64,000 nucleotides of DNA from Cladobotryum mycophilum. Lineage: Eukaryota > Ascomycota > Sordariomycetes > Hypocreales > Hypocreaceae. Of this stretch, positions 32,750 to 46,823 are shown piece by piece; positions within the stretch are counted from its first letter, which is position 1, and every line of letters starts with the position of its first letter. The stretch lies in NCBI GenBank assembly GCA_036429605.1, contig CM071589.1, positions 744,001-808,000 of the forward strand, read 5' to 3'. Position numbers and translations under genes: made by a program. The notes below the pieces were generated by a model. That model worked only from the letters and a program-made list of their open reading frames with translations, was not told where the DNA came from and made no database searches.

Positions 32750-34932
32750 CTTATTGTCGATAAGGCATTTTGCCATAGTTCTGCCAATCTATTCCAGTAC
32801 CTGCTAACATGCGTGGAACTTGTCTGGCAGAACTGCCTCCCTAGGTGCCTGTAGTAGCCGGGGGGCAAGTACCAGGTCAGAGGGCAGAGCGGCAGGCACG
32901 CTCAAGTCGTCTCTCCAGACTGCATTGCATGTCTCTCTATCTTCAACCTCTTTCGACAGGGTCATGGCCTGAAAAAGGCTGATCCAACAAACTCCCCGCC
33001 TTGAAAGAAACCGTTGCGAAGAATCCGGTCCCCCTTCACCCCTGGCGAGGCGAGGAACTAGGCACGAACCATCATCTTCCGCATGATCATCTTTGCCAAC
33101 CAGCATTGGACGGTCAATTCTCGTGTGGCGCATCAAAGTCCCCTCCCTTCACGATAATGAAATATGGCGATCCTTGAACTTGGCCCAACGGTCCGTCTCA
33201 AGATGCTAAACAACCAAGACGGCACCAGACGGCCTAGTGATGAACGAACTATATGGGACACCAAGCCAAAACAACAAAAAAAACAACCCCATCTCCGGAT
33301 GGAGAGGCCCGGCCCGGCGAGACCTACATACATTACCTTGCACAAACACACACACACACACACATATGTCGAAATTGCATTTGCAATGCCTCTACTGTAC
33401 TGCCTATTTTCCGGACCTACAGCTCCAGCCAGCGCACCGCCGGTACAGTGCCAACAACCTCCGCCCATGGAGCCAACATGCTCAGAGTACATGGCGCACA
33501 TGTACTCCGTGCAAGTCTTCCAAGATAAGTCACAACAGACGCGACAGGATCCCCAACTTTCACACGTGGAGCTGGCTTGCGAGGCATGTCATTCCATCCA
33601 TCCATCCCCGTCCAAGCCCACACCCCCTTTCCCCCGGTACTGTACTACTTTACCACCACTCAAAGACTTGGCTCACTCCAAGGCGTCGTTGTTGTTGGTG
33701 GTCCATTGGGCTGGCTGAAAGAAACGTGGCCGCAGTGAGTATCATAACATGCCAGTCTTCAGCCCCGCTCTACCTGGCTATTTTGGAACAGAGCCGCATT
33801 CCTTGCTTAGCTTTCCAGGGTCCTTGACTCCTCCTTGTGTGTATGTCCCAGCTTTTTCAGGGTCAGTGCGATCAAATGTACTTGTACCTGTACAAGCCGG
33901 GAGTTGGGCTTGATGGCTTTTGGAGCCCCCCATGTACTGTAGATGGAGTAGACTCATGCGATAAAGCTCCCATTGCAACCACATGGGGCCACGACATGGT
34001 CACCGAAAGCCAGAGCCGGTCGACAACCTGGTCTGGTCGCGCAGCAGTTTTACTAGCACTGTGACGACGCTTACAAGAAGGGGCTAACATGGAATAGCAT
34101 CAACTGCACACGAGAACATGACCCGGCACTGCAGTTTAACGGACGGTACGATATTGGAAGACGCACCGCTATCTCTGCTAGTGGAGACGTGATAAGCAAG
34201 GACCTCCCAGTCCCAACGGTCTCTCAATGGCGGGCCCATTGTTTAAGAAGAATCTTCAATATGCTTGGCTCTTTCTGACCCCGCATATACTACCTCCACT
34301 TTTCCGCCCTTCTCTGCTTCCTTGGAGCGGGATGGTGCCTTGAACGTGGCTTGGGTTTGTTACCTACCAGGGCTTGCAGGGCCTGTCGACGACCAGACCA
34401 CAGTGACGTGAGGATCATTTCTTAAGCCATGCAGGGTTTAGTGAACCTACCAGACGAGACCAAGCCAGGGCCAGCCAGAGCAAGCAAGCCAGCAGCCAGC
34501 TCAAGACAAGACTTCCCTCCCAGTGCTGGTGCTGACCTCTTTGGATCCATTTTGTCTTCTTCCCCATATCTCATTTAATCCACGACCCAATGTCCCGGTT
34601 TCCTTATTGACCTGTAGCTTAATTCTCCTCATCCGACTGCATCTCTTTGTAGCATACAGACAGACTGACCGTTTTGTCTTTAAAAAGAGGCTCTACCGGC
34701 CCTGCTGACCTGCACCCTCGGTCAAAGCCACGCTGTTTGGCTAAATGGCCTCGGAACCCCGCCAAAGCTGACATTGATTTGCTCCGTGCAACGCTTCTTT
34801 CCAATCTCTACTTCATCCAGGCTTTCTCTTCATTCAACCGGGAGCGACATCAACCGGATTATGGGTCATTGAGGCATTTCACTTTTGTGGCTCCATCTAT
34901 ATACACGTCTCACTCACAACCATTACTACCCC
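32750..34932. other. Intergenic upstream of Zn2Cys6 regulator 1
   Basis: 2.2 kb without a supported gene. It contains a CA repeat (about 33346-33363) and a CATC repeat (about 33595-33606). Frames such as 33164-33718 (+) and 32804-33136 (-) lack domains. The last part is probably the promoter and 5' leader of the regulator starting near 34933. Confidence 0.5.
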
Positions 34933-37200
34933 ATGGTACCTACAATGACGAGTGGCATTGCCATGCAACAACGTGACAGGCTGCTGCTATACTCCCGGCG
35001 CGCACAACCAAAAGTTCCCAAGAAACGCTCAAGAGGAGGTAAGTAGTAGTCAAAATTTTCCATCCGCAAAGTACATCAAGTTCGTCAACATGTTCCTGAC
35101 TGGCCATGACTTGTTTCACGAATAAAGGCTGCACATATTGGTGAGTCACACAACATATCTATCATTTGATGGATGACCCTTTCCTGACATATCATACAGC
35201 AAAGATAAGGTATTATCCATGCCAACATGGCTCTTGAACTATACAGAATCCTTACAGTCTGTGGCACAGAAGAAGAAATGCGACGAAAAACGACCGCAGT
35301 GCGGTCGATGCGAAGAGCATAGCCAAGAGTGCAACTATGAGCCCGTTAGGCCGCGACAACGACGCAGACACGATTATGCCGACAGCATGTCTCCCATGAG
35401 TATGCCATCAAACCCCCAGATGATGGACTCTAGATTCTCTTTTCTGGTCAGGGGGTCGAATTTCGGCAACTGGGAGCCGTCCCTTTGGAGCAACAACTTT
35501 CAAGTTAACGAGACCCTCGCCATCAACAGAGGTAGACGCGTGTCTGCTCCCGTCTCCTTATCAAACACATTGAGCAATTTCATGCACGGCCTCCCACATG
35601 TTCAGGGTCCTCGCAACGGTATCGACAACCCCCTCTTCCAGCCCCTCGGTTCCGATCCTACTTACTTGGAGCACTCTCCCGGCGACGACGACATTGAAGA
35701 AATCGTTCGTGGGGATCTAACCATATCTGCCACTTCCTCGCGGAGACCCTCGCTCGCCGTGACATCCCCTTTCCCTACACCATCTCCCTACCTCGAATTC
35801 CATGCCCCGGCATTTGCCGAATTTTCCGACAAGGCCAACCGACGACTATTGCTGGATCACTTTGCTAACGTGCTATCCCACCTGATTGTTCTCCACGAGG
35901 ACCAAGGCAACCCATTCCAGCAGCTCGTCCTACCGCTGGCACACAAGAGCCCGACTGTTATGAATGCCGTGTGTGCTCTGTCGAGCGCTCACTTGGAGTA
36001 TGGAGGGGTACAGAATGCGGAAAAGAGCTTTCAGTTTCATATTCAAGCCATCGGAGGCCTATCTAGGTTGATACAAGAAGGGTGCCGCTGGAACAGAAAT
36101 GAGCTTTTGGCAGCCATTATGCTTTTGGTCTATTGTGAAGTGGTGAGCTTGACCTGGCTACTCTCCCTCGATTTGGAAACCCGTTATTAATAGCCAAAAA
36201 AACTAGCTTGTGCAGCCTGGTCGACCAAACATTGTCCAAAATCATCTTAAAGGTGCCATGGCCATCATGGATAATAACCCGACCCTGACCGACCCAACTG
36301 GTGTCTTCTTGGAACGAGTGAGTCTCCATAGGTCACCCGCCCTTGTTTTTCCTAGACTAACTAATCGAATAATACCAGGCATTCCGTTTCTACGATGTTA
36401 TCACTGCGTTATCATTTGGAACCGCACCCATCTCTAGAGCACTGGAGAGCGGAGGTTCTGCTCCGTTCCCTCCAATCGACTGCCATGGCGCGACCGTGCC
36501 AGCAGGGAACGCTGATGCTCTTCTAGGAATGGCTACTTCACTGTGGCCCATCATTCATCGTCTGTCGACCCTTGGTGGCTTGAAGGAGCAGATTAACCTA
36601 GCTGAATCGCAAGGCGATGATGCCACAGTGGCGCACCTGCGCGCGGAGCTCGAAACCACGGCCTCGGCTATTGAGCTTGATCTCGAGCGCTGGCAACCAA
36701 TTCGGCAACCCGAAGCCACTCTGCAGGATTATGAACGGCTGTCAAGGGACGAGTTGACAGCAAAACGGCGAATGCAGAGCATCACCAACAGTGCCTTGGC
36801 CTATCGAGACTCGGGGTTCGTGTACCTCTACCGCACCGTCTATGGTCGCCCCCGGAGCGACAAGGAAGTGCAACGCTACACACATTATAGCCTGACCCAT
36901 TGTGTTGGTACAACCGAGAACAAGGGTCCCATGGGGTCCCTCCTCTGGCCCCTATTTGTCGCAGCTTGCGAGGCAGTCGACCCAGAGGACCGCGACTTGG
37001 CCAAAGAGGCATTTGCAGGGGTCGGCCAACGGCAGGGGATGGCCAACATCGATCGGTCTTGGCATATTGTCCAAGAGGTCTGGAGGCGTGCAGATAATGG
37101 GGAGGACACACAGAGTAACAGCCTCTTATTGGACTACAGAAAGGAGGACCTCTGGAGAATCGTCAGCCACGAGATGGAAGTATCGGTTGTTTTCGGCTAA
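34933..37200 (+). CDS. Zn2Cys6 transcription factor (fungal_trans_2 type), six exons with two microexons
   Basis: Proposed exons: 34933-35038, 35128-35140 (13 bp), 35200-35209 (10 bp), 35270-36142, 36207-36317 and 36379-37200. Introns use GTAAGT, GTGAGT, GTATTA, GTGAGC and GTGAGT donors. The spliced length is 1935 nt, an exact multiple of three, giving 644 residues. The binuclear zinc cluster has the spacing C-x2-C-x6-C-x6-C-x2-C-x7-C; its first Cys pair is encoded by the 13-bp exon and the exon 2/3 junction. Direct joining without the 10-bp exon gives a stop or the wrong frame. The C-terminal half (MNAVCALSSAHLEYGG and VQNHLKGAMAIMD) matches the fungal-specific transcription factor domain 2. 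The in-frame ATGs at 34945 and 34963 are alternatives. It is a nuclear regulator with unknown target genes. Confidence 0.82.
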
Positions 37201-40200
37201 AGGGAAGCTTTCAAATGGGCGGTTTCTATTTTTTATTTTTTTATATTTCCTTTTTTTCTTTTCCTTTTAGGGGGAGTGGGATGGGCGTTAATCTGCTACA
37301 ACAAAATTCGGGCTATGCAAAGATTGGGAGGGAGACTGATCTGATACAATCCAGCTTCCAAGAATGGACAAGCTGAGAAAGAATTCGGCGCAGGAGGATT
37401 GGTGGGCGGATATGCTATCAGGAATTTCTAGGGCGTCGAAAAAAAGGGGAGGAGGGGGGAGTGTTGCATGGTCGCAATCAGGCGACTGGGAGCATTGGAA
37501 GCATTTCATGGCGGCTATTGTGTATTGAAAGTGCAAGCTTCTTGGTGTGATTTGGGGGCGATTTAACATAATGGATCTACGAAAGTTGATGGGAGGGCAA
37601 GGTCAGGGGGGTGTGTCGGTGTGTGTGTGGGTGGGTGGGCAGCACAGGTGGATGTAGCAATACCCTTTTTTTTTCTTTCCCTTCTTCTTCAAGGTACATT
37701 CTAAATATACGGGATATTGTTTATTCCATGTACACTCGGCGCTCACAGTGTTGCTTTCATACTGTAACGTTGGTGGAGCTTGACACAATTTACTTCTTCA
37801 GCCCCAGTCTCTTTTTCTGAAACACGATTTTCCCTTCGGGATATTCTCCGCCCACTGAGAGAGAAGGGGCTGCACAAAAGCAGGGAGGGGACGTACCGGG
37901 AGGGCGCGCCGCGATATGCAAGATACATGCCAAGAGAGCGCCCACGGCGGGGAAGAGAAGAAGGCGAAGGGGATGGAGGGAGGGGATGAATGACCTGCAC
38001 TGCTCAAGTACGTATGTCTTTAAATAACAAGCGACAGACCGTGCGGCGGCATTGGGGGACTAGACATGGGGATATTTGAAGATCAACGGGACGGGACAAA
38101 GGAACTGTCGAGGTTTCAATAACACACTCCCACCTAATGCTTTAGTCCCTTATCTTATGTAGAACCGTTGAAATCATTGTTCCGGAGAAACGTTTTGTGG
38201 CGTTTCCGAGATGTTGGGAGCTCTAGACTCTGGGTAAAAAGGTAGGGTAAGGGGGAAGACCAAGGTGGTGGGTGGTGGGTGGTAGATTAGAGTTTTCTTG
38301 GGACGGGAGAAGGGTTACGCAACAGGGGTGGCCCGCATAGGGCTTTGGTCATCCGGTGTTTACCACACGTGTGTATTCCCTTGGTGAGGCTGAGGAGAAT
38401 GTGGTGTGGTTGTTGGTCGCTGGTGGTTGTGTTGTGGTTGTGTTGTGATTGAGAAAGATATGATGGTGGTGCTCGTGGTGGTGGTTTGGACACCGAGGGG
38501 ATGGAAGGGGAGGTATGAATGGTTTAAAGTGTGTGCAGTACCGATGGAGATGCGGTAGAGCTGAGAGGTTGGGACGACTCAGGCACTACACAGGGGGCGT
38601 TGTCTTCGATTGGGTTCCATTGTTGGTGAGTTATCTATTATGAAATGGGGGATCCATCTGGTGATGAGACAGACAATGGTGCCGGCGTCAAAAACTGTGC
38701 ATACTTCGGCTCAACTGGAAAAAACAAAATTGCCATGAAAGACAACAACAACAAGGCCCAATGAGTGGAACCTCGTTGTTTCTTTTTTGCAGGTGAAAGC
38801 TGTGATGTTGCATGTCAGCTTTCCATCCCGCGCTGCCGTCTCCCGTCCCGCGTCACATCAGTTCAAGTAGGGCAGAGGAAGAAAACAAAGGAGAAAAAGC
38901 CGAAGACCGAAACCAGTGGAGGCCGACAGGAGCTGAAACAGCTGCCAAAATTCAAATACGAACGAAGCCATACAGAGACATGTTGAAGAAAGGGTTGAAG
39001 TGAAGCGAGAGTATTGCGTTTCAGAATTACGTACGAGGTTTGTGGCAAGCGAAATGCCTTGTTTTCAAGCCAAGGACGAAAAAAGAAAAAAGAGATCACC
39101 TGGGGAAGTGATTCAGACGGGTAAGGCACCGAATGGTGCCGTACTTGGTTCTTAGTAGCGTCGCGGAAAAGCCGTGAACAAGTCATCCCTTCAGCTTGCC
39201 ACCTCTCGCCTTGTCGTCTCTTTTCTCACTGCGATTAAAGTGGACGGCGATGGCGTTAAATGAAAAACACGTTGGAGGCGCATGAACCCCATACACATGC
39301 ATGCCACTCGGCTTTGTAATAAATTGTGTGTGTGTGTGCGTGTGTGTGTGCGAGGTTGCATTAGAAACATCAAATTGTTGTTGGTGGCTTGTCGCTCGCA
39401 GATCCAGGACCTGACGCCTCCCAAAATATAACAGGGGAGGTTTTTTGACCAGCCTATTTGTTCGCTTTTGTGGGAGATGCATCGCAACACCCCGATGACG
39501 GTAGCTATATTAAGAGTTAGTACTGAGACTATCATGGTACACCTTCATATCGATATCAATGTGCCTTTGTCAGTACTCGAAATGAGAGCAAGCTTCCCCA
39601 GATGTCGGCACTCGCTGCGCAAATCGTTGCCAAAAAGACCTCATCTGGCTCGCCAGCGAACCGCACATGGAGCCACCAACATCAAGTAGAGGCCTCTCTG
39701 CCTGGTTCGGGAAACTTCCGAAATCATACTCACTGCATCTTGGCTTCATAATCCTGGTCATTGAGGCTGTTGTTTAGAACGCTAATGTACCTCCCTACCA
39801 CATGGACCCGCTGGAAGGGCTGCCTCGCTGTTGCACATACATACATCCAGGCCAACAAGAGACGCCAGCCGCTTGGGCCAGGATCACCGCCCCACACCAT
39901 CGGGAATAGAGAGCTTGTCGAGTATAACTGCAAGCTTTGCCTCTGGAGTCTTGTGTGTGAGATTCAGGAGCTGGCTGAATATACACCGGCTTTGGAAGCT
40001 GGGGGCCATTCTCGCCAAATGGCTGGGAATAGCAGATATGTCTGACAACAATAGATACACTGAATGGTGATACGAACGGCTGAAGTTAATAGTTTGCAAG
40101 TGACTGGATGTGAATCGAGGATGACGACGCTGTATTTCCAAAGTAAAACTTGGCATCAAGTCAAACCCATCCCAGATGAGCTAATCGATCGGATGCTTAT

Positions 40201-43200
40201 CTATACTCTAAGTGTTCCGAAGAGTCGGGCGATGTAGCATTAGTAATAATCTGTAAACAGGCTTGGGTAGCTTCGCAAGGGGAGCATGACTTGTGATCGG
40301 GAACGACTCCCAGTGTTCGAACAGCCTGATCCACAACCATCCCGTGTAGGCTTCAAGCGTAGTCTAAATCCCAAAGTATCCCTATCACAGACATGAGAGA
40401 GTCCCTGCGTCTAAAGACTTGCAAGTTTCCCCACTTGCGAAGCGCCTGGCACTCGAGTCTTTGGCCTCGGCTTGGAATAATTTGGATGCGATATTGTATC
40501 GGAGAAACGAGCGGAGAAATTGACCCTTGGTAGACAATGGGTGGTACATTAGGTGATGGAATAAGACACTGATGAAACAACTTGCGCACCAATGAGGAAG
40601 ACACCGGCCAATGAGTTGGTGATTGTAGTTGATGTATACTTGACGCATCGACTGAGTGAGGACAGTTGTCGTCATGGACTAGCAGTAGTTACAACACTGA
40701 ACTAGATTCAAGAGTTTGTTCACCTGACACCTGCCTGAGGGGATTTCTGCGGTTTTGTGTAGTTCTCTTGCGTCCATCGCATCTCGAATGAAATCACTAT
40801 AGTTGGTTCTCAAAAAGAGTCACTTGACAGAAAGTCTTTACCATGTAGTGGAGTGCATAGTTAGCGGCGCATCGGACGATGAATCTCGTTGGGAATCAAC
40901 AGGCTCCAAGTGGGTTTAGGGTACCAACGAAGGAGGGATGAGAGAACAAGAAACCGTGTGAAGGATAATGGAAGATGCATGTTGCTAGCTCAGAGCCAAG
41001 CAAAGAGATGATTTGTCGACCGGATCTGGTTCCATAACTTGTCTCAGAGATTCAAGTTGAAGACCAGATTCAAGTGATTGAGCTGAAGGCTCGAGGATAT
41101 CATCGGCATGCCCTTGAAACTGTTTTAAAGTCAGACATTTTAATCACGTCCGATATTCTGCGGATTAACCTGGACTTGGCAGGGTCCAAGGAGGTGAAAA
41201 CCTAGACACAGGATGGGAACGTGCAGAAACAAAAGAAAGATCCGGAACCAAGGGATGCGCGGGTCTAGCCTCCACCGTTGCCGGGAACAGAGTTTCCACA
41301 TCCCGTGTGCTCAGGGTATCGTCACCGAGTCGGCTTACACGCTTGTGAAAGTCGCTCATATCTGGGATAAGGCTGGATGAAGGACAAATAAGAAAGACGC
41401 CGAGAGCTTGTCATCTGAATGTAACGCTGCCGTATTGCTTGCTTGTGCCTGCAAATGAGGACCCTTTGGCCCTCGTAAGCCCGTGTAAAATTAACGCACC
41501 TGAGCTCGTGCTGATGCGGATAATATTCCGTGAACTTGGGCTGTATGCAGCGATGTTGTCAAGCAAAACCCAATGACGTATTAGTACTCAGTACCTGGTC
41601 CAGAGTATTCGATCGGGTAACCGGCGACTAGGTGCTGGGGAAGCTTAGTTCGCAAGGATCCATGATTGATCCAAGAGTCTGGACCGCTGTGACGGCACTC
41701 GACCGACAGCTTGTCTCTGGCATGGGGCAAAAAAGCGACATCGGGATTGGAGATTTAGGATCTGGACGGGCATGGGGGATCATGGGCACGAGCCTTGGCC
41801 AGCGTCCAGAAGCATGGGGGATGATTCATGATTTGTCGGCTCATGTCGTACAAGTGTGCGAGAAGATCAATCCGTGGGGGTTCGCCGCGATTGGGGGGGG
41901 GTTTGTTTTGTTTCGTTGCTCTGCTTTGCTGGAAAGATTGCGCGTTTACCAATTTGTTGTGCAAACGCAAATATGCGCCTGGTAGGTAATAAGAAACAGG
42001 TCTTGCCGTCTGGACAGGCCAATCTGAAGCACGTTTTGGTCAGCAAAGGGCGATTGCAAGCAGTACAGTAGCTATAGCGGGCGGGCTGATGATTATACCC
42101 GTCCGTCCCACGTTGACACATATCAGTCAACTAATAGGAGCTGAGCAGAGAGACGCGGTAGAGCGATAGAGAGAGACGATGTACCGTGAGGTGCCTGATG
42201 CGGTGGCACTGTAACGGCTGGATGTGACTGACGGACAGACAGGAGATGAGAAGACGACGAGAGATTGGTTTTTTCCCGATGCGCAGGAGGGCATCTCAGA
42301 CACTGACATCCTGGCCCTGCTGGCTTCTGCTGGCCCTGTTGGCTGGGGGTTGAATTGTGGCTTGCATCTTTACTGTAAGTGGTATGTGTCTCTCCCCGGT
42401 CGGTCGTACAATTACGAATGAGGCTTTGGCGGGGTTCGATGTTCGAGTTCCAAGTTCCAAGCATCCATGATCCTTCACCATCCATCCCTCCATCTAGCCA
42501 TCCATGCCGCTGGTGGCCGATGTCATGGGGTCATGTGCGAGTTGCAAGTTTCCTGGGCGTGCGTCGTCGAATGGGTAGTGGGTCTCTGATGATGAGGGGG
42601 CGGTGGTGCCTGCCTTGCCAAAGTTCCAATGGATCCATCCTGCCAAGTTCCATCCCATCCATCCATCCATCCATTTCCACCCATGGGCACTACTAGGTAG
42701 GCACCTCCAGGGCTCCAGCTGTTTGTTGGGGCGGGACAGGACCCCCCAGGGCCATTCATTCTATTTCTTCTACAGCGCTCTCTGTAGGCTGATGTTACCT
42801 AAACTTGGAGCCCTGGAGCACTAATTCCCCGGGTGTCGCACGTCGGGGGGTCGGGTCCAGTGCTTGTACCCCCCATCTGCACCTCACTTAGTGGGCTTCG
42901 TGTTCCCTAACCCTCCATCCTAGGCTCTCCCATCGTTCTGGTTTGGGAACCATGGACGGCTGCTGGCCTCATCGAGGGTCTCCCATTCTGTCCTCGTTAA
43001 CCATTCATGGACTAAAAGCGGATGAGAGACATTGGATGTGATGAAAAGAGAAACCGACTACAGTGTCTGCTAAGATTCTTCAGTCCATATTCGGCTCGGT
43101 TTAGTCCTTGTCGTGTCTTTCATCGCCCCGCTCTTCTGAGCCAGCCCGCCCAGGCTTTACAGTGGGTGTCTGTCGTGTCGTAGCCAGAGCACAATTTGTT

Positions 43201-43583
43201 CCACTGCCGCCAGTTGGAACATCCATACCTCACACCTACACCAACCAAACCTTACCTACATCCATTAACCATTAATACTCCGTACATACGCACACCAAAG
43301 ACGCACCCCAGACAATAATAAACACCCAAGCACCTCCAATCGCTAACCTCCATCGTTGCATCGTCATCCCACCCATCCTGCGACAATGTCCGCGGACGTC
43401 CTGGTTTGAATACCTAAAAACTCTCCGTTCCCAGCTGCTGTGCGACTCCAACCAACAACAGCTTGAGCGGATCCATTCCATCGCGACCACGACTGCGACC
43501 TCGACTACGACGACGATACCGACAAAGCCCCGCCCCTCGAGTCGGATGCTCTTGTTCAACCTCACCACCGTCATGGTCTAGTC
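37201..43583. other. Long intergenic region between two regulators
   Basis: 6.4 kb with no supported gene. Contents: T-rich tract after 37220, GT repeat at about 39327-39350, ATCC tetranucleotide repeats (about 42480-42500 and 42655-42674), a short G run near 41890, and TACTCCGTA near 43277. Weak frames (41632-41985 +, 42123-42485 -) lack domains. The last kilobase is probably the long promoter and 5' leader of the second regulator. Confidence 0.5.
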
Positions 43584-46500
43584 ATGACCACTTTGCTCAA
43601 CAACAGGCAGGATTCAGGTCCCCCGCCGCGCCAGATTCGTTTTGTCCACAACCAAGGTCAGCCGCCCTCTAAGCGGCGCCGAATCAATGCTGCGTATGTC
43701 GATTTCCAATCTTCTTGTCCTTTTCTTCTTTTTTCTCTCTCTCTCTCTCCTCTCTCTCTCCCTCTCTTCTTTTTCTGTGTGCTGGTGTCCTGGCTCCGAA
43801 ATCTCCAAATCGAGGTGGCGAATTGGGATCATCAGAGCAGGTCTTGACCATCGCAACCAAGACGTATGCGAAGACCAATCGTTAAACTGACTCGTCCTCT
43901 TTTGCGCTGCAGATGTCTTACCTGTCGACGACGGAAAACGAGATGCGCCGGTGAGCGACCGCAGTGCTCGACATGTACCAAAAATGGCCACCAATGCCTT
44001 GGATATCCAGAGGATCGGAGAGACGGTGCTGAGCTTATAGAGGCCAGACCAGGCGAGGAGGAAGAGATGCCGGCTGATGAGGGAGAAGGCAGCGATAGAA
44101 TGGCTGATAGGGCTGGAAAGCTCACGCCCGATACGCGGCCAAAGTCGTCTGCGGGCGTCGAAACATCGACAATACCCAGGCAGACTACCGAGGCTGTTGA
44201 TATCAAGCCTAATATCAGCGGACGACATGCCGTGACCGACCGTAATGGCGATGACATGGAAGCTTCTTTTTCTCCCTCGATCCCCAGTCATCAAACACAC
44301 CCATCGATTACCTCGGACGAGTTGTTGCCCAGTTCCCCCACGCTCCGACGTGCCATACACGGCCATCGCATCCCATACTTTCGCTACTTTGGCCCGACAG
44401 CCATCGTGCCTGGCTATAAACAGATGGTGGTCTCTGTTCGCGATCGGCGCCGATCCACTGGCGGTTCGCATTCTGGTGCCTCCCCATTATCCACCCCAAG
44501 TGGCATTATACCCAGCAGTTCTGTGGCGGGAAGCGACATCATTGTGGAAGAACCTCCAACCTATGACCCCAATAGTCCGGGTCAGGTGCATCCATTGATC
44601 CTCCAACTTGTCAACACATTCTTCACACACGTCGGGTGCAATTATCCTTTCCTGAAAAAGAACAAGTTTTTGCGCCTAGTCAAAGAGAAGCGAATCGAGC
44701 CCATCTTGGTTGATGCGGTTTGTGCTATTGCAGCAAGATTTTCCGATACCGCGGTTCTAACCGGTGGCAACGATAAGATGCCCAAGACAGAGAGGGGCCA
44801 AATTTTTGCACAAAGAGCCAGGCAGGCCACCGTGGATACCTTTCCATGCCCATCTGTGGGTGCAGTCCAGGCCTGTCTCCTTATGGCCTATGAAGGTTTC
44901 GGTGCAGACCAGGACAGCGCTCTGTGGATGTACCTTGGACTCGCCATCCGCATGGCTGTTGACCTAGGTCTGCAAAAATGTGTCGGCATACAATACCAGG
45001 GAGAAAAGGACCCCTGGTATACTCGGCATCTGAGCCATGCAAATGATGAAGACAGCCCCCAAGAACAGAAAAGTGACGTTGTTGAGGCACTCAGCCCCGA
45101 AGAGCAGACGGAGATTGAACAAGAGCGCATAGACACATTTTGGTCCGTCTTTATCCTAGATCGAGTTATTTCCTCTGGTACTGGACGTCCCGTGACTATC
45201 CGCGATGACGACTTTGAGCTTCCGTTTCCAAAACCCTCGATTGATCCGGCTACTGGCTGGCCTGCCCCATTCCCCATCTTTTTGGAGATTATCGCCCTCT
45301 ATGGCCGCGTGTGTGATGTGTTGAACAACATCCATAATGCACAGGACTTGACTCAGGATAAATGGAACAAGCTGTCAAAAATGGAACACCAACTGACGAG
45401 AGTGTATAAGAATTGGGACTCGCGGCTCCAGTTCAACGTTGCCAACTTCAAGACGTACCTCAGCATGGGTCAAGGCACAACGTTCATTCTGCTGCACTTT
45501 TGGTTTCATGCTCTGTTTATTATTCTACACCAGCCGACGCTTCTGACCCCCTTTGGTGAACTTCGAAGTGAACTCCAACTGCTCCAAGAGAGTCGTGAGC
45601 TGAGCATGAGTAGTGCCAAGACGATTTGTGATATTCTGGCCTTTGCAGACCTCATCGACCCTAAAAGTTTTATTGGAAATCCGTTTACGAGCCAGCCCAT
45701 TTATATCGCTGCCTGTGCTTTTTTGATGGAATCATCAGCCAACGCCTCGGAAGGTTCGTCGAGGGAGGGCTCACCACCCCCTAGATCTGACCACCAACGG
45801 CATGGCCAAGAGAAGGCGTCCAACGGGAAGCAGTCCCGACACTCCCTGCTTGCCTCGGCAGCGAATCAAAACTACCAACGATGCTACAACTCCCTACAGC
45901 AGATGCATGCGTACTGGGGAGGCGTCAAGTACATACTGACGGCGCTGGATCAAAAGTCAAAGGGAAAATGGGACTGCGAGACATATACGGTAGAGGAATA
46001 CGAGAGCACCAAGCTTTCGCCGCCGCGATCCAACTTGGGGAGTCAGCTAGCTAGGCTCGAGGGGCAATCTTCTCCCAAGATTCCAGGGCCTCCAATTGCG
46101 TGGAGCTTGGCCGGTACGGCAAACTCTCCAAACTCCAGCTTAACATTGATGTACCAGAATGTCAATGCAAATGTCGTGCCGGTGATGGGGTCTCATCCTC
46201 ATACACAAGCGATGCCGAGGCCGTCTAGCACTTCGCCTGGGAATATGCCTTATGGCCATGGTCGGCTCAATATACCGGACACCGGAAGCATGTTCCCGCC
46301 GGCTATCCCACAACCGCATATCTCGGCGATCAGAAATTCCCCTCGACAGCTAGCGCACCTCCAGCCTGCAAATGGGTCAGGTTCTGTCATACGAAACCAG
46401 TCCGGTGCCAAGTACGAGGGGATGCTAGAGGAGACTGACGCATCAAAAATGTATGTACCTTCAGGTTATACGCCTACGAGTCAGCACTCTGGTGGGTATG

Positions 46501-46823
46501 ATGCCTACGGTATGTCTCCAATGGGTGGTATGGCGGAAAGCTCCAACGTCTCTACATCAACAGCACCGAATATGGCTGTTAGTGCTGCAGGAACTTCGCA
46601 CAACAATATGTACTACACACATGGCGTGCCCTATCAGAATTGGGGTCCGATGATGGGCAACATGGACGCTATCACATTCGACAGTCAGGATATCGACATT
46701 GGAGCCCTTGGACTACAGCAGCCGGACCTCATGAGTGGCTGGCTAGAGTATATTCCGAATGACGTATTGGGCCTTTTTGACGAAAACCAGGAGATGGGCC
46801 AGGGGGGCCAGGGGAATCAATGA
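43584..46823 (+). CDS. Zn2Cys6 transcription factor with fungal_trans domain
   Basis: Exons 43584-43693 and 43913-46823; the 219-bp intron has a GTATGT donor, a CT-rich tract and a CTGCAG acceptor. Spliced length is 3021 nt, about 1006 residues. The zinc cluster straddles the junction: a basic SKRRR stretch in exon 1, then CLTCRRRKTRC and CSTCTKNGHQC in exon 2. The fungal-specific transcription factor domain follows (about residues 270-600; for example LILQLVNTFFTHVG and LWMYLGLAIRMAVDLGLQ). The C-terminal third is a Ser/Pro/Gly/Asn/Met-rich tail ending in an acidic segment, likely the activation domain. The IPYFRYFGPTAIVPG block before the domain also looks conserved. I do not recognise a specific orthologue with confidence. 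It acts in the nucleus; the targets are unknown. Confidence 0.85.

Noticed and set aside
32804..33136. 110-codon - frame just outside the TIR element
   Set aside because: No domain; not part of the element, whose end is fixed by the TIR and TA.
43614..44471. 285-codon - strand frame
   Set aside because: Antisense to exon 1, intron and exon 2 of the second Zn2Cys6 gene; composition follows that gene.
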